Numbered from the stretch's first letter, positions 7,939 through 18,285 are shown. The stretch is 64,000 bases of DNA from Campylobacterota bacterium (GCA_040752835.1 JBFMGG010000008.1:1-64000), one strand, 5' to 3'. Numbers and translations are program-made. The notes: a model not told the origin generated them from the sequence alone.

Positions 7939-8774
7939 CAGAACACCACCTTTTGTTTGGAGAGCTTCACGGGGTTCAGGCTGCCGCGGACGGGACGGTT
8001 CATGTCGATGGAGAGACGGATCGTGCCGTTAAGCATCTGGGCGCGGAACGCGTTGACGCCGGTGGCGACGACGGTGACCTCCCCGTCGCAGAAATTTTCC
8101 CCTTTCCAGGGGCGGTAGTTGTAAAACAGCAGCAGGGTGTCGTCGTCGAACGCGGGATTGGGAAAGCATGACGCGGCGTGTTCTTTGCGGGTGAGCGCGT
8201 ACGCCGAATCGGCGATGCGGTACTGCTCGTAGATCGTTTCGGGCGGGGTGCCGCCCAGCGTGATCGCGTTCGGAAGGCTACCGCTGATGGCGTAGCCTTT
8301 GAACGTCGTTCCCGAAAAGACGAGGAGCAGGTCGGAAAAATCGAGGGCGGGATCGTTCCATTTGATTTTTTCGCGGGCGAGCAGGGCGGAGAGGTTCGTG
8401 TCGGGGGAGTAGAGGGTACGGGTCGCAAAATCGGAGCGGTTGAGATCGACGAATCCGCTGTAATCCCCCGCCAGATAGCCCTCGTTCGCCGAGCCGTACC
8501 ATTCGAGGATCGTTTTGTCGTTCACTTCATCCAGCGGGCGGTAGGGACGCGTGTCGTTGAAGTCGAACCCGACGGCTGAGAAGGGGATGCGGTTGTAGAG
8601 GAGCGAACTGATCTGATCCAGGGCGCTTTGCGAATCGATCGAAAGGGTGCTGAACGCCTTGGCCTTTTCCGAGCGCAGAGCGATCGCTTCGAGCGCTTTG
8701 AACATCCCCATCGAGAGGATCCCCGCGATGGCGACGGTGAGGATGATTTCGATCAGGGTATAGCCGCGGCGCAT
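7938..8774 (-). CDS. Large type IV pilin-like protein (MshO/PilW-like)
   Basis: 278 residues from the ATG at 8774, which gives MRRG followed by YTLIEIILTVAIAGILSMGM, a canonical prepilin peptidase site with Glu5. A longer frame to 8849 would put 25 extra residues before the leader and overlap the upstream gene, so it was rejected. The large C-terminal domain contains two Cys (AASCFPN and ENFCDGEV). The size and position among minor pilins suggest an MshO/PilW/GspJ-type subunit. Confidence 0.8.
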   Translation of the reverse strand: MRRGYTLIEIILTVAIAGILSMGMFKALEAIALRSEKAKAFSTLSIDSQSALDQISSLLYNRIPFSAVGFDFNDTRPYRPLDEVNDKTILEWYGSANEGYLAGDYSGFVDLNRSDFATRTLYSPDTNLSALLAREKIKWNDPALDFSDLLLVFSGTTFKGYAISGSLPNAITLGGTPPETIYEQYRIADSAYALTRKEHAASCFPNPAFDDDTLLLFYNYRPWKGENFCDGEVTVVATGVNAFRAQMLNGTIRLSIDMNRPVRGSLNPVKLSKQKVVF

Positions 8775-8776
8775 CG

Positions 8777-9427
8777 TCAGTTCCAGGGGATCGAGTTGAT
8801 CTGTGCCGTACCGATGTTGAAGGCGTGGTATTGCAACACGCCGATGCATCCGCTGTGGCGGTGGTCGACATGGTAGCCTACTTTGACGGTGACGTATTTG
8901 GTGTTGCTTTTGGACCCGGCTGCCAGGGGAACGGCGGAGAGGAGCGCCGTTCCCGCCGGCGGAGGATCGGCGACGTAGACGACGGTTGGGGTGAGGGTGT
9001 AGAGCTTTTCTCCCGTACTGCGGGAACAGTTACTGTCGGTGTCGATGGGGAGGGCGTAGTCGTCCACGTCGTTCATGTCGCTTCCCTCCGCTCCCGGTGA
9101 TGAGGCGTTGTAATCGATCCCCGCGGGTTCGATGCAGTTGCGTCCGCCGACGAACCCGCCGATCCGGTAGCCCCCGGTCGTATTGCACTCGTAAGCGGGA
9201 TTGCCGTGGGTAACGTGCAGGATCTGGGGGTGGAGGGTATTGTTTTCGTCCCAGGGGAGGTTGACGATGGCGCCCATCAGTGTCATCGCATTGTACATCG
9301 CCTCTTCCTTGACAGCGGTCTGTGAAGTTTGGTTGAGGGCGTGGATGAGGCGGGGAATGACCGTGAAAACGACCCCGATGATGACGGTGGCGAGGATGAG
9401 CTCGATCAGGGTGAGTGCGCGTCTCAT
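8777..9427 (-). CDS. Type IV pilin-like protein (MshD-like)
   Basis: 216 residues from the ATG at 9427, overlapping the adhesin stop as ATGA. The leader MRRA precedes LTLIELILATVIIGVVFTVI with Glu5. Four Cys occur in the mature domain (YECNTTGG, GRNCIEP, SNCSRST, SGCIGV), which could form two disulfides. The open frame upstream to 9820 lies inside the adhesin gene and is not coding. It is 2 bp before the next pilin-like gene. Confidence 0.8.
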   Translation of the reverse strand: MRRALTLIELILATVIIGVVFTVIPRLIHALNQTSQTAVKEEAMYNAMTLMGAIVNLPWDENNTLHPQILHVTHGNPAYECNTTGGYRIGGFVGGRNCIEPAGIDYNASSPGAEGSDMNDVDDYALPIDTDSNCSRSTGEKLYTLTPTVVYVADPPPAGTALLSAVPLAAGSKSNTKYVTVKVGYHVDHRHSGCIGVLQYHAFNIGTAQINSIPWN

Positions 9428-12276
9428 CGGAATACCTTCTCCCCCTTCTGGATGATTTTTTTCGCCGGCGTCAGCGGGAAATCCGATCCCGTGAAGTTTC
9501 CGCTCGTGACGCCGCCGACGGGGGCCGTTCCGAAAAAACGGTAATCGAAACACGGGTGGCGCGAGCAGGTGGTGCCGTCGGCAAAACTGTAATCGTACCC
9601 CGTAGAGTACCACAGCCACGAAGGAATTTCCAAATGGATCAGGGCATGCGCAACGCCGTCGGGATTGACGATACGGATCGGATGCACTCCGTTGAAGGGA
9701 AGGGGGGAAGGATCGATCGAAAGGCTCGAAGAAACTCCCGTTTTGGTCGTCGTAGGGTAATCGTTTCCGCTGAGGACCCCCCCCTGTGCGAGGGAAGAGT
9801 GCCCCAGGTTGCGGTACCATCCCAGGACGTTTTGGGGCATCCCGGCGACGTAGGGCGTGGGAACCGAGCTGTAGACCTCGAGCTCGATGGGGTTGGGTGC
9901 GTTCGTCTGGTCAGTGGAGAGGTCATATCCCCTTGCCCGACCGTAGACGAAGGTCGCGGTTCCCGTCGGGAGCGTCGTCCCCTCGACGCCGTCGGCATCG
10001 TCTACGTCCAGGGCGCTCAGATTGAAATCAAAAGGGTTCAGCGCAACGGAGCGGCTGCGGTCAAAGTTGATCCCCAGTTTCAGCACCGCCGATCCCTGCA
10101 CGAACCGTTCGGGTGAGAGAGCGAACGCGACGGGGGAGGGTTTGGTGACGTTCCCCTCTCCCGCGCCGTAGAGCTCGTAATAAAACACTTTGCCCAGCGC
10201 CGAGGGGAGAGGTGAATAGGAAAACTGCACCCCGGCGGTTTTGGCGTAACATCCGGCGGTGTAATTGCGGGTGACGTTCCCCTCGGCATTTTTGGCGGTG
10301 ACGTTGGCGTCGAGCTGGGCGGACATGTTCAGATCGTTCGAGAGATAGGTGAACTCCCCTGCGTTGAAGTTTGCAAGCGTCGCATTGATGTCGAAACGGT
10401 GCGGTTTGAAGACGATTTGGGCATGGGCGTTCCCGATCGGAAGGAGGTCGGCGGTAAACGCGCTCCCGTCGCTGACGTTGGCGTCGTCGCAGTCGATTCG
10501 GGTGAAACGGGCGGTGCAGGGGAACGAAGTATCGGAGATGTTGACGTCGAGCACTCCCGCTTCGGCGTAACGGGTCGTAAACGCCCGCGTCCCTTCCGCA
10601 AAGGCCCACCCCGACAACGGCGAAGGATTCAGCGTCCCGCTGACGCAATCGGGGTTGTGTTCGGCGTAGCTGACGCCAAACCCGGCTCCGGCGCTTTCGT
10701 TGTATCCGGCGGTAGGGGCGGCCGTAAAATCGGGGGCGCTGAAGGTGAGGTTGAAATCGCTCCCGGCAATCCCCTGCGGCGCACTCAGCGCAAACGCGGC
10801 GGGACGGACCGAAAAATAGTCGCTCGCGAGGGTCGTGTTGTCTTCGCTCGCCAGCGGGCAGGGGAGGGTGACGCCGCGTTTCCAGTGCAGCCTCACCCCG
10901 GCGTAATCGCTGCCGCCGACGGCCCGTGCGACGCTGAAAAGGGCGTTCTGGGTCTGCGTCGAGGCAAACAGCAGCTGCGCCCAGCCGGTGATCGGTGTGC
11001 CGCTTCCATCGACGATCGCGGCGCATACCGTGCCGTTGAAATCCTGCATCGAGGTGCGGGCCGCATCGAGCGACGCGACGGTGAGGGTGAAGCTTTTACC
11101 TGCGATTTTGGTCGAAATGTTCCGGTCGGCGATGCTTCGAAACGGGTCCCAGGCATCGAAGCGTCCTCCGAAGGGGGGGACGTAGGTGATGACATTGAGG
11201 GTATCGGAGGCGCTTGCGGTGCCGGTGTTGTTTTGTTTGAGCGAGAGGGTCGCGGTGTCGGTGATCGTCGTCCCTGCAGAGGCGGTGACCTGCAGCTGCA
11301 GGTTGATTTCGGCGCTCGAACCGGTAGGGAGCGAGAGGAGATAAGAGCCGTTCACAAGTCGCCAGAAAAACTGCGGTGAGGTGGAGACGACCGTTCCGTA
11401 GGGGCTTGAGGGCATCAGGGGATCAAGCAGCGTCCCTCCGTCGTTTGAGACGTAGGAGAGTCCTGCGGGGATGAGGTTGGAGACGTTGACGTCGGTGACG
11501 CCGATCGATCCGAGGGCGGGGTTGGATATCCGCAGGGTCAGGGTCACCGTATCGCCGCTGTAGGCTTCGGTGCGATCAAAGAGCGCTTCGATCGAGACGG
11601 CGGCACTCAAATTCGAATCCGGGGGAAGCAGATCGGTATTGGGGACGCCGGGCGAGGGGGTGATCTCTTCGTCGGTTCCCGGATAGGTCTGGTAAAAGTC
11701 GCCGCTCCCGTCGGTGAGCCGGGCAAACGACTGGAGATTGGGGTCAACGCTGTTCATCACCAGGCTGCACGAAGAGGAAGCGACCGCATAATAATTGTAC
11801 TGCTTGTTTTTGTAGTAGTTGAAATAATCGACGACCACGGCGGCCCCCTCGCTTAGGGGGGCGGTCGTGTTGGCGATGAACACCTCTCCGTCGGAGGGGT
11901 CGAGATCGTCGATCTGGTAGACGATGATGGTCCCTTTGGGATAGGTGGCGGCGGTGTCGCTTCCCGTCGAGCCGTCGGGATAGCGTACGTCCCCCAGCCC
12001 GCTGCCGATGTCGATGTATTTGTGGGTGTTGTGGTCGTTGATGTAAAGCCGCCAGCCGCTGATCGTCGTCGTTTCGTTGAAATAGATCTCGACCATCTCC
12101 AGGTAAAGCCCCGATTGGGTGTAGAGTTCGTTGGCCGTCACGGTACGGATTTGCGCCGCGGGAGAAGCGCAGTTGAGGTTCATGATAGTGGCGGGCGGAG
12201 TGTAGGGGGTTCCGTCGTCGGCGTAGCTCACGAGGGTGAGTAACAGCCACAGCACGGCACCCAGGGCTCTTTTCAT
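9424..12276 (-). CDS. MshQ-like exported pilus-associated adhesin (LTD + DUF11 + DUF6701-like)
   Basis: 950 residues, the largest protein of the cluster. A signal peptide (about 1-19) is followed by a lamin-tail-like domain (about 40-212: MVEIYFNETTTISGWRLYIN early, and a closing SPGVPN turn), a DUF11-like immunoglobulin repeat (about 225-365: YSGDTVTLTLRISNP, IPAGLSYVSNDGG), and a long C-terminal region of about 580 residues with the FSVRPAAFAL signature and beta-rich, Cys-containing sequence of the MshQ/DUF6701 family. No transmembrane anchor is seen at the C-terminus. MshQ proteins are encoded in MSHA operons and are thought to be exposed at the pilus tip or surface. It lies between the major-pilin-like genes and the minor pilins. 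Good AAGGAAA ribosome site before ATG 12276. Confidence 0.8.
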   Translation of the reverse strand: MKRALGAVLWLLLTLVSYADDGTPYTPPATIMNLNCASPAAQIRTVTANELYTQSGLYLEMVEIYFNETTTISGWRLYINDHNTHKYIDIGSGLGDVRYPDGSTGSDTAATYPKGTIIVYQIDDLDPSDGEVFIANTTAPLSEGAAVVVDYFNYYKNKQYNYYAVASSSCSLVMNSVDPNLQSFARLTDGSGDFYQTYPGTDEEITPSPGVPNTDLLPPDSNLSAAVSIEALFDRTEAYSGDTVTLTLRISNPALGSIGVTDVNVSNLIPAGLSYVSNDGGTLLDPLMPSSPYGTVVSTSPQFFWRLVNGSYLLSLPTGSSAEINLQLQVTASAGTTITDTATLSLKQNNTGTASASDTLNVITYVPPFGGRFDAWDPFRSIADRNISTKIAGKSFTLTVASLDAARTSMQDFNGTVCAAIVDGSGTPITGWAQLLFASTQTQNALFSVARAVGGSDYAGVRLHWKRGVTLPCPLASEDNTTLASDYFSVRPAAFALSAPQGIAGSDFNLTFSAPDFTAAPTAGYNESAGAGFGVSYAEHNPDCVSGTLNPSPLSGWAFAEGTRAFTTRYAEAGVLDVNISDTSFPCTARFTRIDCDDANVSDGSAFTADLLPIGNAHAQIVFKPHRFDINATLANFNAGEFTYLSNDLNMSAQLDANVTAKNAEGNVTRNYTAGCYAKTAGVQFSYSPLPSALGKVFYYELYGAGEGNVTKPSPVAFALSPERFVQGSAVLKLGINFDRSRSVALNPFDFNLSALDVDDADGVEGTTLPTGTATFVYGRARGYDLSTDQTNAPNPIELEVYSSVPTPYVAGMPQNVLGWYRNLGHSSLAQGGVLSGNDYPTTTKTGVSSSLSIDPSPLPFNGVHPIRIVNPDGVAHALIHLEIPSWLWYSTGYDYSFADGTTCSRHPCFDYRFFGTAPVGGVTSGNFTGSDFPLTPAKKIIQKGEKVFR

Positions 12277-12313
12277 GTTGACGTTTCCTTATGAGCGCCG
12301 GCGGGTGGGAAGA

Positions 12314-12787
12314 TCAGGGTTCGATCAGTTTAAAGACGCCCGTCGTCGAATTGTATTCCCAGTAATCGTCCCCGTCGGGTTTGTTGGGAATGCCGCGATG
12401 TTCGGTCTTGTTTCCGGTTGCCGGACCGTAATAGCGGGGAGGAGTGAACGCGTCGTTGCGGACCCATTCCCCGTTCTCGGCATTTTTCAGCAGGTTTTTG
12501 AACGGGTTGGCGGCATCTCCCATCGCTTCGGCTTCGGGGTAGCCATAGCTGTTGAGCAGCGAAGAGTTCTGCTCGTTCCCCCACGTGAACATACACCCGT
12601 TCGTGATCCACTCCCCGTGCGTCGCGTCGATGGCGCTCTGGACCGACGAGGCGGTTGAGAGCTCCGAGGCGATTCTCGAATTGTCGATGAGATCCCCAAA
12701 CCGCGGAATCACGAGGGTCGAGAGGATCCCGACGATGACGACGACGAGAATGAGTTCTATGAGGGTGAACCCTTCCCGTTTGGTCAT
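12314..12787 (-). CDS. Type IV prepilin
   Basis: 157 residues. The ATG at 12787 (MTKREG, then FTLIELILVVVIVGILSTLV) has an AAGG ribosome site 7 bases upstream; the alternative TTG at 12793 lacks that spacing. Cleavage after Gly6 leaves Phe1 and Glu5. The mature part has a single Cys (TNGCMF) and ends in a Trp/Tyr-rich segment (DDYWEYNSTTGVFKL) typical of MshA/GspG-like pilins. Located between the first prepilin and the adhesin. Confidence 0.85.
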   Translation of the reverse strand: MTKREGFTLIELILVVVIVGILSTLVIPRFGDLIDNSRIASELSTASSVQSAIDATHGEWITNGCMFTWGNEQNSSLLNSYGYPEAEAMGDAANPFKNLLKNAENGEWVRNDAFTPPRYYGPATGNKTEHRGIPNKPDGDDYWEYNSTTGVFKLIEP

Positions 12788-12796
12788 GCCCAAACC

Positions 12797-13252
12797 TTAG
12801 TAAGTGACGGTTTTGTTCAGATCGGCACCCGTAACGGAGCTGACGTTCAGGTCGCTCAGACATTTTGACTGACTGACCGAATCGACGAAGTTGTCACAAT
12901 CGATCAGATACTGCACGCTGCGGTCGGCGAGGTTGAGGCGGATTGTCGCGACCGTCCCTTCCGTCGTGATGTAGTTGTACGTTCCGTTGGTGTCGTTGGC
13001 GTCGTATGACCACCCTTTGCCCGATACGTTGACCAGTTCGGAGAGGGTGAATTCGCTGTCGTTTTCAAGCCCTACGCGGTTGACCGCGGCGTTGATGGCG
13101 CTGGTTGCCGTGTCGATGGTCGTTTTGATAACCCCTTTGACTTCCGCGTTTTGCTGCAGGTTCAGATACTGCGGGATCGCGACGGCCGCCAAAACCCCGA
13201 TGATGACGATGACCATAATCAGCTCGATGAGCGTGAATGCACTACGTTTCAT
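12797..13252 (-). CDS. MshA-like prepilin, first gene of the pilus operon
   Basis: 151 residues: MKRSA then FTLIELIMVIVIIGVLAAVA, followed by IPQYLNLQQNAE, the post-helix sequence characteristic of MSHA major pilins. Two Cys near the C-terminus (LIDCDNF and SKCLSDL) are placed for the C-terminal disulfide loop of type IV pilins. As the promoter-proximal gene it is the best candidate for the major pilin. Cleavage would be after Ala5 rather than Gly, an accepted but less common variant. Confidence 0.85.
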   Translation of the reverse strand: MKRSAFTLIELIMVIVIIGVLAAVAIPQYLNLQQNAEVKGVIKTTIDTATSAINAAVNRVGLENDSEFTLSELVNVSGKGWSYDANDTNGTYNYITTEGTVATIRLNLADRSVQYLIDCDNFVDSVSQSKCLSDLNVSSVTGADLNKTVTY

Positions 13253-13283
13253 ATTCGATAAATCTCCGATACTGTGATGATTA

Positions 13284-13303
13284 CATTCCGTTTTTCAGGA
13301 ATG
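13284..13303. repeat. Inverted repeat in the leader of the pilin gene
   Basis: CATTCC and GGAATG arms (13284-13289, 13298-13303) with an 8-base spacer lie about 30 bp upstream of the first prepilin, in the gap between it and leuA. It may be a hairpin in the pilin leader or a protein-binding site. No obvious -24/-12 box was seen beside it. Confidence 0.35.
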
Positions 13304-13365
13304 CTTTAGATAAACATTATCGTCCAAACTTCCTTAATGTTTAATGACCTCAAAGGGCTTTTCGC

Positions 13366-13371
13366 TATAAT
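13366..13371 (+). promoter_or_regulatory. -10 box of the leuA promoter
   Basis: TATAAT in the context TTTTCGCTATAATCACG, 62 bases before the leuA ATG. The same CTTCGCTATAATC context recurs before alaS at 15157. No strong -35 box is visible, as is usual for housekeeping promoters in this phylum. Confidence 0.65.
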
Positions 13372-13432
13372 CACGTTACTCATTTGCCCCTTCAGCAAAG
13401 GCGATGAGGAGTTCAAACAAAGAGGTTTCACC

Positions 13433-15100
13433 ATGAAACATACGAAAATGGGCAAATACCGCCCTTATCCCCAAGTCGATTTGCCGAACCGCGTTTGGCC
13501 AACCAAAACCATCACCCGTGCTCCCATCTGGTGCAGCGTCGATCTTCGCGACGGAAACCAGGCGCTCGTGACACCGATGAATTTGGATCAGAAACTTGAA
13601 CTCTTCACCCTATTGCTGAAACTGGGATTTAAAAACATCGAAGTGGGATTCCCCTCGGCGTCGAAAGTCGAGTTCGACTTTTTGCGCACCCTCGTCGATC
13701 AGAAACTGATTCCGGGTGACGTGACGATCCAGGTGCTCGTCCAGGCGCGCGAACACCTGATCGACAAGACGTTCGAAGCCCTCTCAGGGGTCAAAAAAGC
13801 GATCGTTCACCTCTACAACTCCACCTCGATCGCGCAACGCAAGATCGTCTTTGGCAAAGAGCAAGACGACATTATCGCGCTGGCCCTCGAAGGGGTCGAC
13901 ATGGTCAAGGCCCGGGCGCAGAAACACGACGGCGAGATCATGCTCGAATATTCCCCCGAGAGTTTCACGGGGACGGAGCTTGAATTCGCCGCACGGATCT
14001 GTAACGCCGTCATCGAGCGCTGGGGGGTCAACGAAAACCGCAAGGTGATCATCAACCTCCCCGCCACCGTCGAAATGGCGACGCCGAACGTCTACGCCGA
14101 TCAGGTAGAATGGATGGGGCGCCATCTGATCCACCGCGAGCACGTGTTGATTTCGACCCACACCCACAACGACCGCGGAACCTCGGTCGCCGCGACCGAG
14201 CTGGCGCTCCTCGCCGGTGCCGACCGGGTCGAGGGGACGCTGCTGGCCAACGGCGAGCGGACGGGGAACGTCGACATCATCACCCTCGCGCTCAACATGT
14301 ACACGCAGGGGATCGACCCCGAACTCGATTTCAGCGACCTCGACACGGTCGTCCGCACCGTCGAGCGGTGCACCGACATCGAAACGCACGTACGCCATCC
14401 TTACGTCGGGGAACTCGTCTACACGGCATTTTCGGGATCGCACCAGGATGCGATTAACAAAGGGCTTGCGTATCAGCGGGCCAAGCACGACGCGTTTTGG
14501 GAAGTCCCCTATCTCCCCATCGACCCGCAGGACGTGGGACGCAATTACGAGGGGATCATCCGGATCAATTCCCAGTCGGGCAAGGGGGGGGTCGCCTACG
14601 TTCTTGAAGACAAGTTCGGCTATTCGCTCCCCAAAAAGATGCACCCCGAGATCGGCCGGATCGTCCAGCACGTCACCGACGAAGCGGGGCGGGAACTGTC
14701 GAGCGAGGAGATATTCGGGATTTTCGAGAAGACCTATTTCGGCGAACCGCACGACATCGAATTCCTTGATTACTCGGTGATCAGCGAGAGCGCGAAAGAC
14801 AAGCTGGTCAAATGCGTCCTTGAATACAGCCACAAAGGCAAAACGATCCGCAGCGAAGGGCAGGGGAACGGCCCGATCGATGCGTGCAAAAACGCGTTGA
14901 TGGTCGAATATTCCCACCCGTTCAAGATCCTCTGCTACAGCGAGCATTCGCATGGGGAGCTCTCCAGCGCCGAGGCGATCGCTTACATCGAGATTCAGAC
15001 GGAGAAACTGGAGAGTTTCTTCGGCGTGGGGCGCGACAGCGATATCACCGTCGCTTCCATCAAGGCGATGTTCAGTGCGCTGAACCGCGCGTTTTCGTAA
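13433..15100 (+). CDS. leuA: 2-isopropylmalate synthase, LeuA type 2
   Basis: Condenses acetyl-CoA with 2-oxoisovalerate in the first committed step of leucine synthesis. 555 residues, the length of the LeuA2 class. The catalytic TIM barrel begins around [13 protein letters not shown] (substrate and metal-binding DxRDGxQ motif) and includes [20 protein letters not shown] with the metal-binding His pair. The C-terminal regulatory LeuA dimer domain ends [19 protein letters not shown] chose ATG 13433, preceded by AGAGG at 7 bases, rather than an upstream in-frame ATG at 13337 that lies before the promoter. Confidence 0.95.
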   Translation: MKHTKMGKYRPYPQVDLPNRVWPTKTITRAPIWCSVDLRDGNQALVTPMNLDQKLELFTLLLKLGFKNIEVGFPSASKVEFDFLRTLVDQKLIPGDVTIQVLVQAREHLIDKTFEALSGVKKAIVHLYNSTSIAQRKIVFGKEQDDIIALALEGVDMVKARAQKHDGEIMLEYSPESFTGTELEFAARICNAVIERWGVNENRKVIINLPATVEMATPNVYADQVEWMGRHLIHREHVLISTHTHNDRGTSVAATELALLAGADRVEGTLLANGERTGNVDIITLALNMYTQGIDPELDFSDLDTVVRTVERCTDIETHVRHPYVGELVYTAFSGSHQDAINKGLAYQRAKHDAFWEVPYLPIDPQDVGRNYEGIIRINSQSGKGGVAYVLEDKFGYSLPKKMHPEIGRIVQHVTDEAGRELSSEEIFGIFEKTYFGEPHDIEFLDYSVISESAKDKLVKCVLEYSHKGKTIRSEGQGNGPIDACKNALMVEYSHPFKILCYSEHSHGELSSAEAIAYIEIQTEKLESFFGVGRDSDITVASIKAMFSALNRAFS

Positions 15101-15102
15101 AG

Positions 15103-15122
15103 TTTCCCGCCTGCGCGGGAAA
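15103..15122 (+). terminator. Hairpin after leuA
   Basis: Perfect 8-bp arms TTTCCCGC/GCGGGAAA around a CTGC loop begin 2 bases after the leuA stop, followed by a pyrimidine-rich run (TCCTCTCC). It probably ends leuA transcription before the alaS promoter. Confidence 0.6.
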
Positions 15123-15156
15123 TCCTCTCCTAATTCTTCTTTTACGACTTCTTCGC

Positions 15157-15162
15157 TATAAT
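15157..15162 (+). promoter_or_regulatory. -10 box of the alaS operon promoter
   Basis: TATAAT 30 bases before the alaS ATG, with the same flanking CTTCGC and TCGC as the leuA promoter. A small CGCAAT...ATTGCG inverted repeat lies just downstream in the leader. Confidence 0.65.
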
Positions 15163-15192
15163 CGCGCAATTTTTACTATTGCGAGTAACCCT

Positions 15193-17748
15193 ATGTTAGA
15201 CGTCCGCGAAGCCTTTTTGGCCTTTTTCGAATCCAAACAACACGAGCGTACTGCCAGTTCGCCGCTGGTTCCCGATGATGCGACCCTCCTCTTTACCAAC
15301 GCAGGGATGGTTCCGTTCAAATCGGTCTTCACCGGAGATATCCCGATCCCGGCCAACCCGCGTGCGACGAGCGCCCAGACCTGCGTCCGTGCCGGCGGAA
15401 AACACAACGACCTCGAAAACGTCGGCCATACGGCCCGCCACCACACGTTTTTCGAGATGCTCGGAAACTTCAGTTTCGGCGACTATTTCAAAGAAGAGGC
15501 GATTGCCTATGCGTGGGAATTCGTCACCGAGGTGATGAAACTGCCGAAGGAGAAATTGTGGGTCACCGTCCATGAAAGCGACGACGAGGCCGAAGAGATC
15601 TGGAAAAAACACATCGCCGCGGATCGGATCATGCGTCTTGGGGACAAGGATAACTTCTGGCAGATGGGTGACACGGGCCCCTGCGGTCCGTGTTCGGAAA
15701 TCTTCATCGATCAGGGTGCCGAACATTTCAACGGTCCCGAGGACTACATGGGGGGAGACGGAGACCGCTTCCTGGAGATCTGGAACCTCGTATTCATGCA
15801 GTACGAGCGCAATGCCAAAGGTGAACTCAAGCCGCTTCCCAAGCCCTCCATCGATACGGGTATGGGGCTGGAGCGGGCGACCGCAGTCCTCGAAGGGGTA
15901 ACGAGCAACTACGACAGCTCGCTGTTCATGCCGATCATCCGCAAGGTCGAAGCCCTCATCGGCAAGCCCTACGTTTATGCCACCGGCGCATCGTATCGCG
16001 TCATCGCCGACCATATCCGCACCGTTACGTTCCTGCTCGCGCAGGGGACGAACTTCTCCAACGAAGGGCGCGGGTACGTCCTTCGCCGGATTTTGCGCCG
16101 CGCGGTGCGCCACGGCTATCTGCTCGGGTTTACCAAACCGTTCATGTTCGAAGTCGCCGATACGGTAGCCGAAGTGATGGGGAAACAATACCCTTACATC
16201 GTCGAAAAACTCGCCGTCGTCAAAGAGCAGATCATGCTCGAAGAAGAGCGTTTCTTCAAGACGATCCAGTCGGGGATCGAACTCTTCAACGAGGAGCTTA
16301 AAAATACCAAAGAGGTCTTCAGCGGCGACGTGGCGTTCAAGCTCTACGATACGTTCGGCTTCCCCCTCGATCTGACCGAGGACATGCTTCGCGAGAAAAA
16401 CATGAGTCTCGATACCGGGACGTTCGAGCGGCTCATGGGTGAGCAGCGCGAACGCGCCAAAGCGGCATGGAAAGGCTCGGGAGACGCCCACGTCGAGGGG
16501 GATTTCAAAACCCTTCTCGAAACCTTCGGCCTCAATACGTTCATCGGTTACGGCTACACCAAAGCGCCGGTCAAAGTACTCTCACTGCTGGGTGAAAATT
16601 TCGAGCGCGTCGACCAGCTCAGCGCTCGTCAAAAAGGGTGGGTGCTCCTCGAAGAGACCCCGTTCTACGCCGAGAGCGGCGGACAGTGCGGAGATACCGG
16701 AACGCTCGGCGACAAAGCGACCGTTCTCGATACGAAAAAATTCCACGGCCTCAACCTCTCGCACATCGAGACGACAGCGACGCTCAGCGTCGGCGAAACG
16801 GTAGACGCGATCGTCGATCCTTCCCGCAACGAGATCGCCAAACACCACTCGGCGACCCACCTGCTGCACGCCGCCCTTTTTGATATCCTGGGCGACCACA
16901 TCAGCCAGGCCGGTTCGCTCGTCGAGCATAACCGTCTGCGCTTCGACTTCTCCCACCCCAAAGCGATGAGTGCGGAGGAGATCGCCCTCGTCGAAGAGCG
17001 GGTCAACCAGCACATTTTTCACGCCCTCGAGGGGATTACCCGCGAAATGAGCATCGACGAAGCGAAAAAAAGCGGTGCGAAAGCGCAATTCGGTGAAAAA
17101 TACGGCGATACGGTCCGCGTTGTCAATTTCGGAACCGCGTCGGTGGAATTCTGCGGCGGAACCCACGTCGACAACACCGCCTCCATCGGGACGTTCGTCA
17201 TCGTCAAGGAGAGCGGCGTAAGCGCCGGGGTACGCCGTATCGAAGCGGTGTGCGGCAACGCGGCCTACAACCTCTTCAAAGCGCAGCGCCATCTTCTCGA
17301 AGAGGTCGAAGCTTCGGTCAAAAACCGCGACGTGCTGGCGGGGATCGAGCGGCTCAAAGAGCAGGTGAAAACCCTCAAAGCCGAGATGAGCGCACTGGCA
17401 TCGGCTTCCAAAGAAGAACTCGCCGTAACGATGATGGGTTCTACCGCCGTGGTCGTCGCCGAACTGGGCGCGGGGGACATCAAAGAGCGGATCGACGAGC
17501 TCAAAAACGCCCACGATTCGGTCGCGGTCATGCTTTTCCAGGTGAAGGACGATAAGGTGATGCTGGCGGCGGGAGCGAAAAACACCTCCCTCAAAGCGGG
17601 AGACTGGATCAAAGCCATCGCGCCGATTCTCGGCGGCGGCGGCGGCGGACGTCCGGACTTCGCCCAGGCGGGCGGAAAAGACGCTTCCAAACTGGGTGAA
17701 GCCAAAGATGCCGCTCTCTCGTACGTGACGCGGGAGCTTGGCGCATGA
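15193..17748 (+). CDS. alaS: Alanyl-tRNA synthetase
   Basis: Charges tRNA-Ala and edits mischarged Ser/Gly. 851 residues, normal length. The class II catalytic core opens at [20 protein letters not shown], with [15 protein letters not shown] in motif 2/3 territory. The editing domain has the zinc-binding HHSATHLLH and CGGTHVDN motifs. The C-terminal C-Ala domain ends with the Gly-rich [19 protein letters not shown] 15193 matches the family start; an open frame extending back into leuA is spurious. First gene of a tightly packed seven-gene plus-strand run. Confidence 0.97.
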   Translation: MLDVREAFLAFFESKQHERTASSPLVPDDATLLFTNAGMVPFKSVFTGDIPIPANPRATSAQTCVRAGGKHNDLENVGHTARHHTFFEMLGNFSFGDYFKEEAIAYAWEFVTEVMKLPKEKLWVTVHESDDEAEEIWKKHIAADRIMRLGDKDNFWQMGDTGPCGPCSEIFIDQGAEHFNGPEDYMGGDGDRFLEIWNLVFMQYERNAKGELKPLPKPSIDTGMGLERATAVLEGVTSNYDSSLFMPIIRKVEALIGKPYVYATGASYRVIADHIRTVTFLLAQGTNFSNEGRGYVLRRILRRAVRHGYLLGFTKPFMFEVADTVAEVMGKQYPYIVEKLAVVKEQIMLEEERFFKTIQSGIELFNEELKNTKEVFSGDVAFKLYDTFGFPLDLTEDMLREKNMSLDTGTFERLMGEQRERAKAAWKGSGDAHVEGDFKTLLETFGLNTFIGYGYTKAPVKVLSLLGENFERVDQLSARQKGWVLLEETPFYAESGGQCGDTGTLGDKATVLDTKKFHGLNLSHIETTATLSVGETVDAIVDPSRNEIAKHHSATHLLHAALFDILGDHISQAGSLVEHNRLRFDFSHPKAMSAEEIALVEERVNQHIFHALEGITREMSIDEAKKSGAKAQFGEKYGDTVRVVNFGTASVEFCGGTHVDNTASIGTFVIVKESGVSAGVRRIEAVCGNAAYNLFKAQRHLLEEVEASVKNRDVLAGIERLKEQVKTLKAEMSALASASKEELAVTMMGSTAVVVAELGAGDIKERIDELKNAHDSVAVMLFQVKDDKVMLAAGAKNTSLKAGDWIKAIAPILGGGGGGRPDFAQAGGKDASKLGEAKDAALSYVTRELGA

Positions 17749-18284
17749 AAGCCTTTATTATCGAAACGTTCGCCGACCACCGGACGCTGATCGTCTTTTT
17801 GCATGTGCTCAGCGCCGTCGTCTGGGTCGGGGGGATGATTGCGGTCCGCTTTGCGGCGCATCAGTCGCTCTCGATGATCGCCGATCCGAAACTTCGTCTT
17901 GAACGTGCCGCGCATACGCTGAAACGCCTCTTTTCCATCGTGTGGCCGTTCGTCGTCATCCTGATCCTTACGGCGATCTTTATGGCGGTGGGGCTGGGCT
18001 TCCGCGCCGCGGCGCTCGACGCGTCGGGCAACGTGATCGACGACTATGCGATGAGCCTCTACAACACCGTCCACATCAAAGAGGCGATCTGGCTGGTGAT
18101 GGCGCTCAACCTCGCTGCCATGATGTACCGCCGCACCAAAGCCGAAAAAGCATTGAAAGCGGGCAATATTGAAGAAGCCAAAACCATGCTCGCTCTGATC
18201 GCCAAGTATATGGTTCCGGTCAATATCGCTCTTGGAATCGCGGCGATTTATCTCGGCGTCTTTTTGCGGGGCGCCCACGCCTGA
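17745..18284 (+). CDS. CopD-like four-helix membrane protein
   Basis: 179 residues with four predicted membrane helices. The first contains [13 protein letters not shown], the His-plus-WxGG signature shared by CopD-family and related cytochrome-b-like membrane proteins; a second His lies in [13 protein letters not shown]. Such spaced His residues could bind copper or haem, but that is inference. Overlaps alaS by ATGA, so it is translationally coupled, though no link to translation is known. Confidence 0.65.
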   Translation: MKAFIIETFADHRTLIVFLHVLSAVVWVGGMIAVRFAAHQSLSMIADPKLRLERAAHTLKRLFSIVWPFVVILILTAIFMAVGLGFRAAALDASGNVIDDYAMSLYNTVHIKEAIWLVMALNLAAMMYRRTKAEKALKAGNIEEAKTMLALIAKYMVPVNIALGIAAIYLGVFLRGAHA

Positions 18285-18285
18285 C

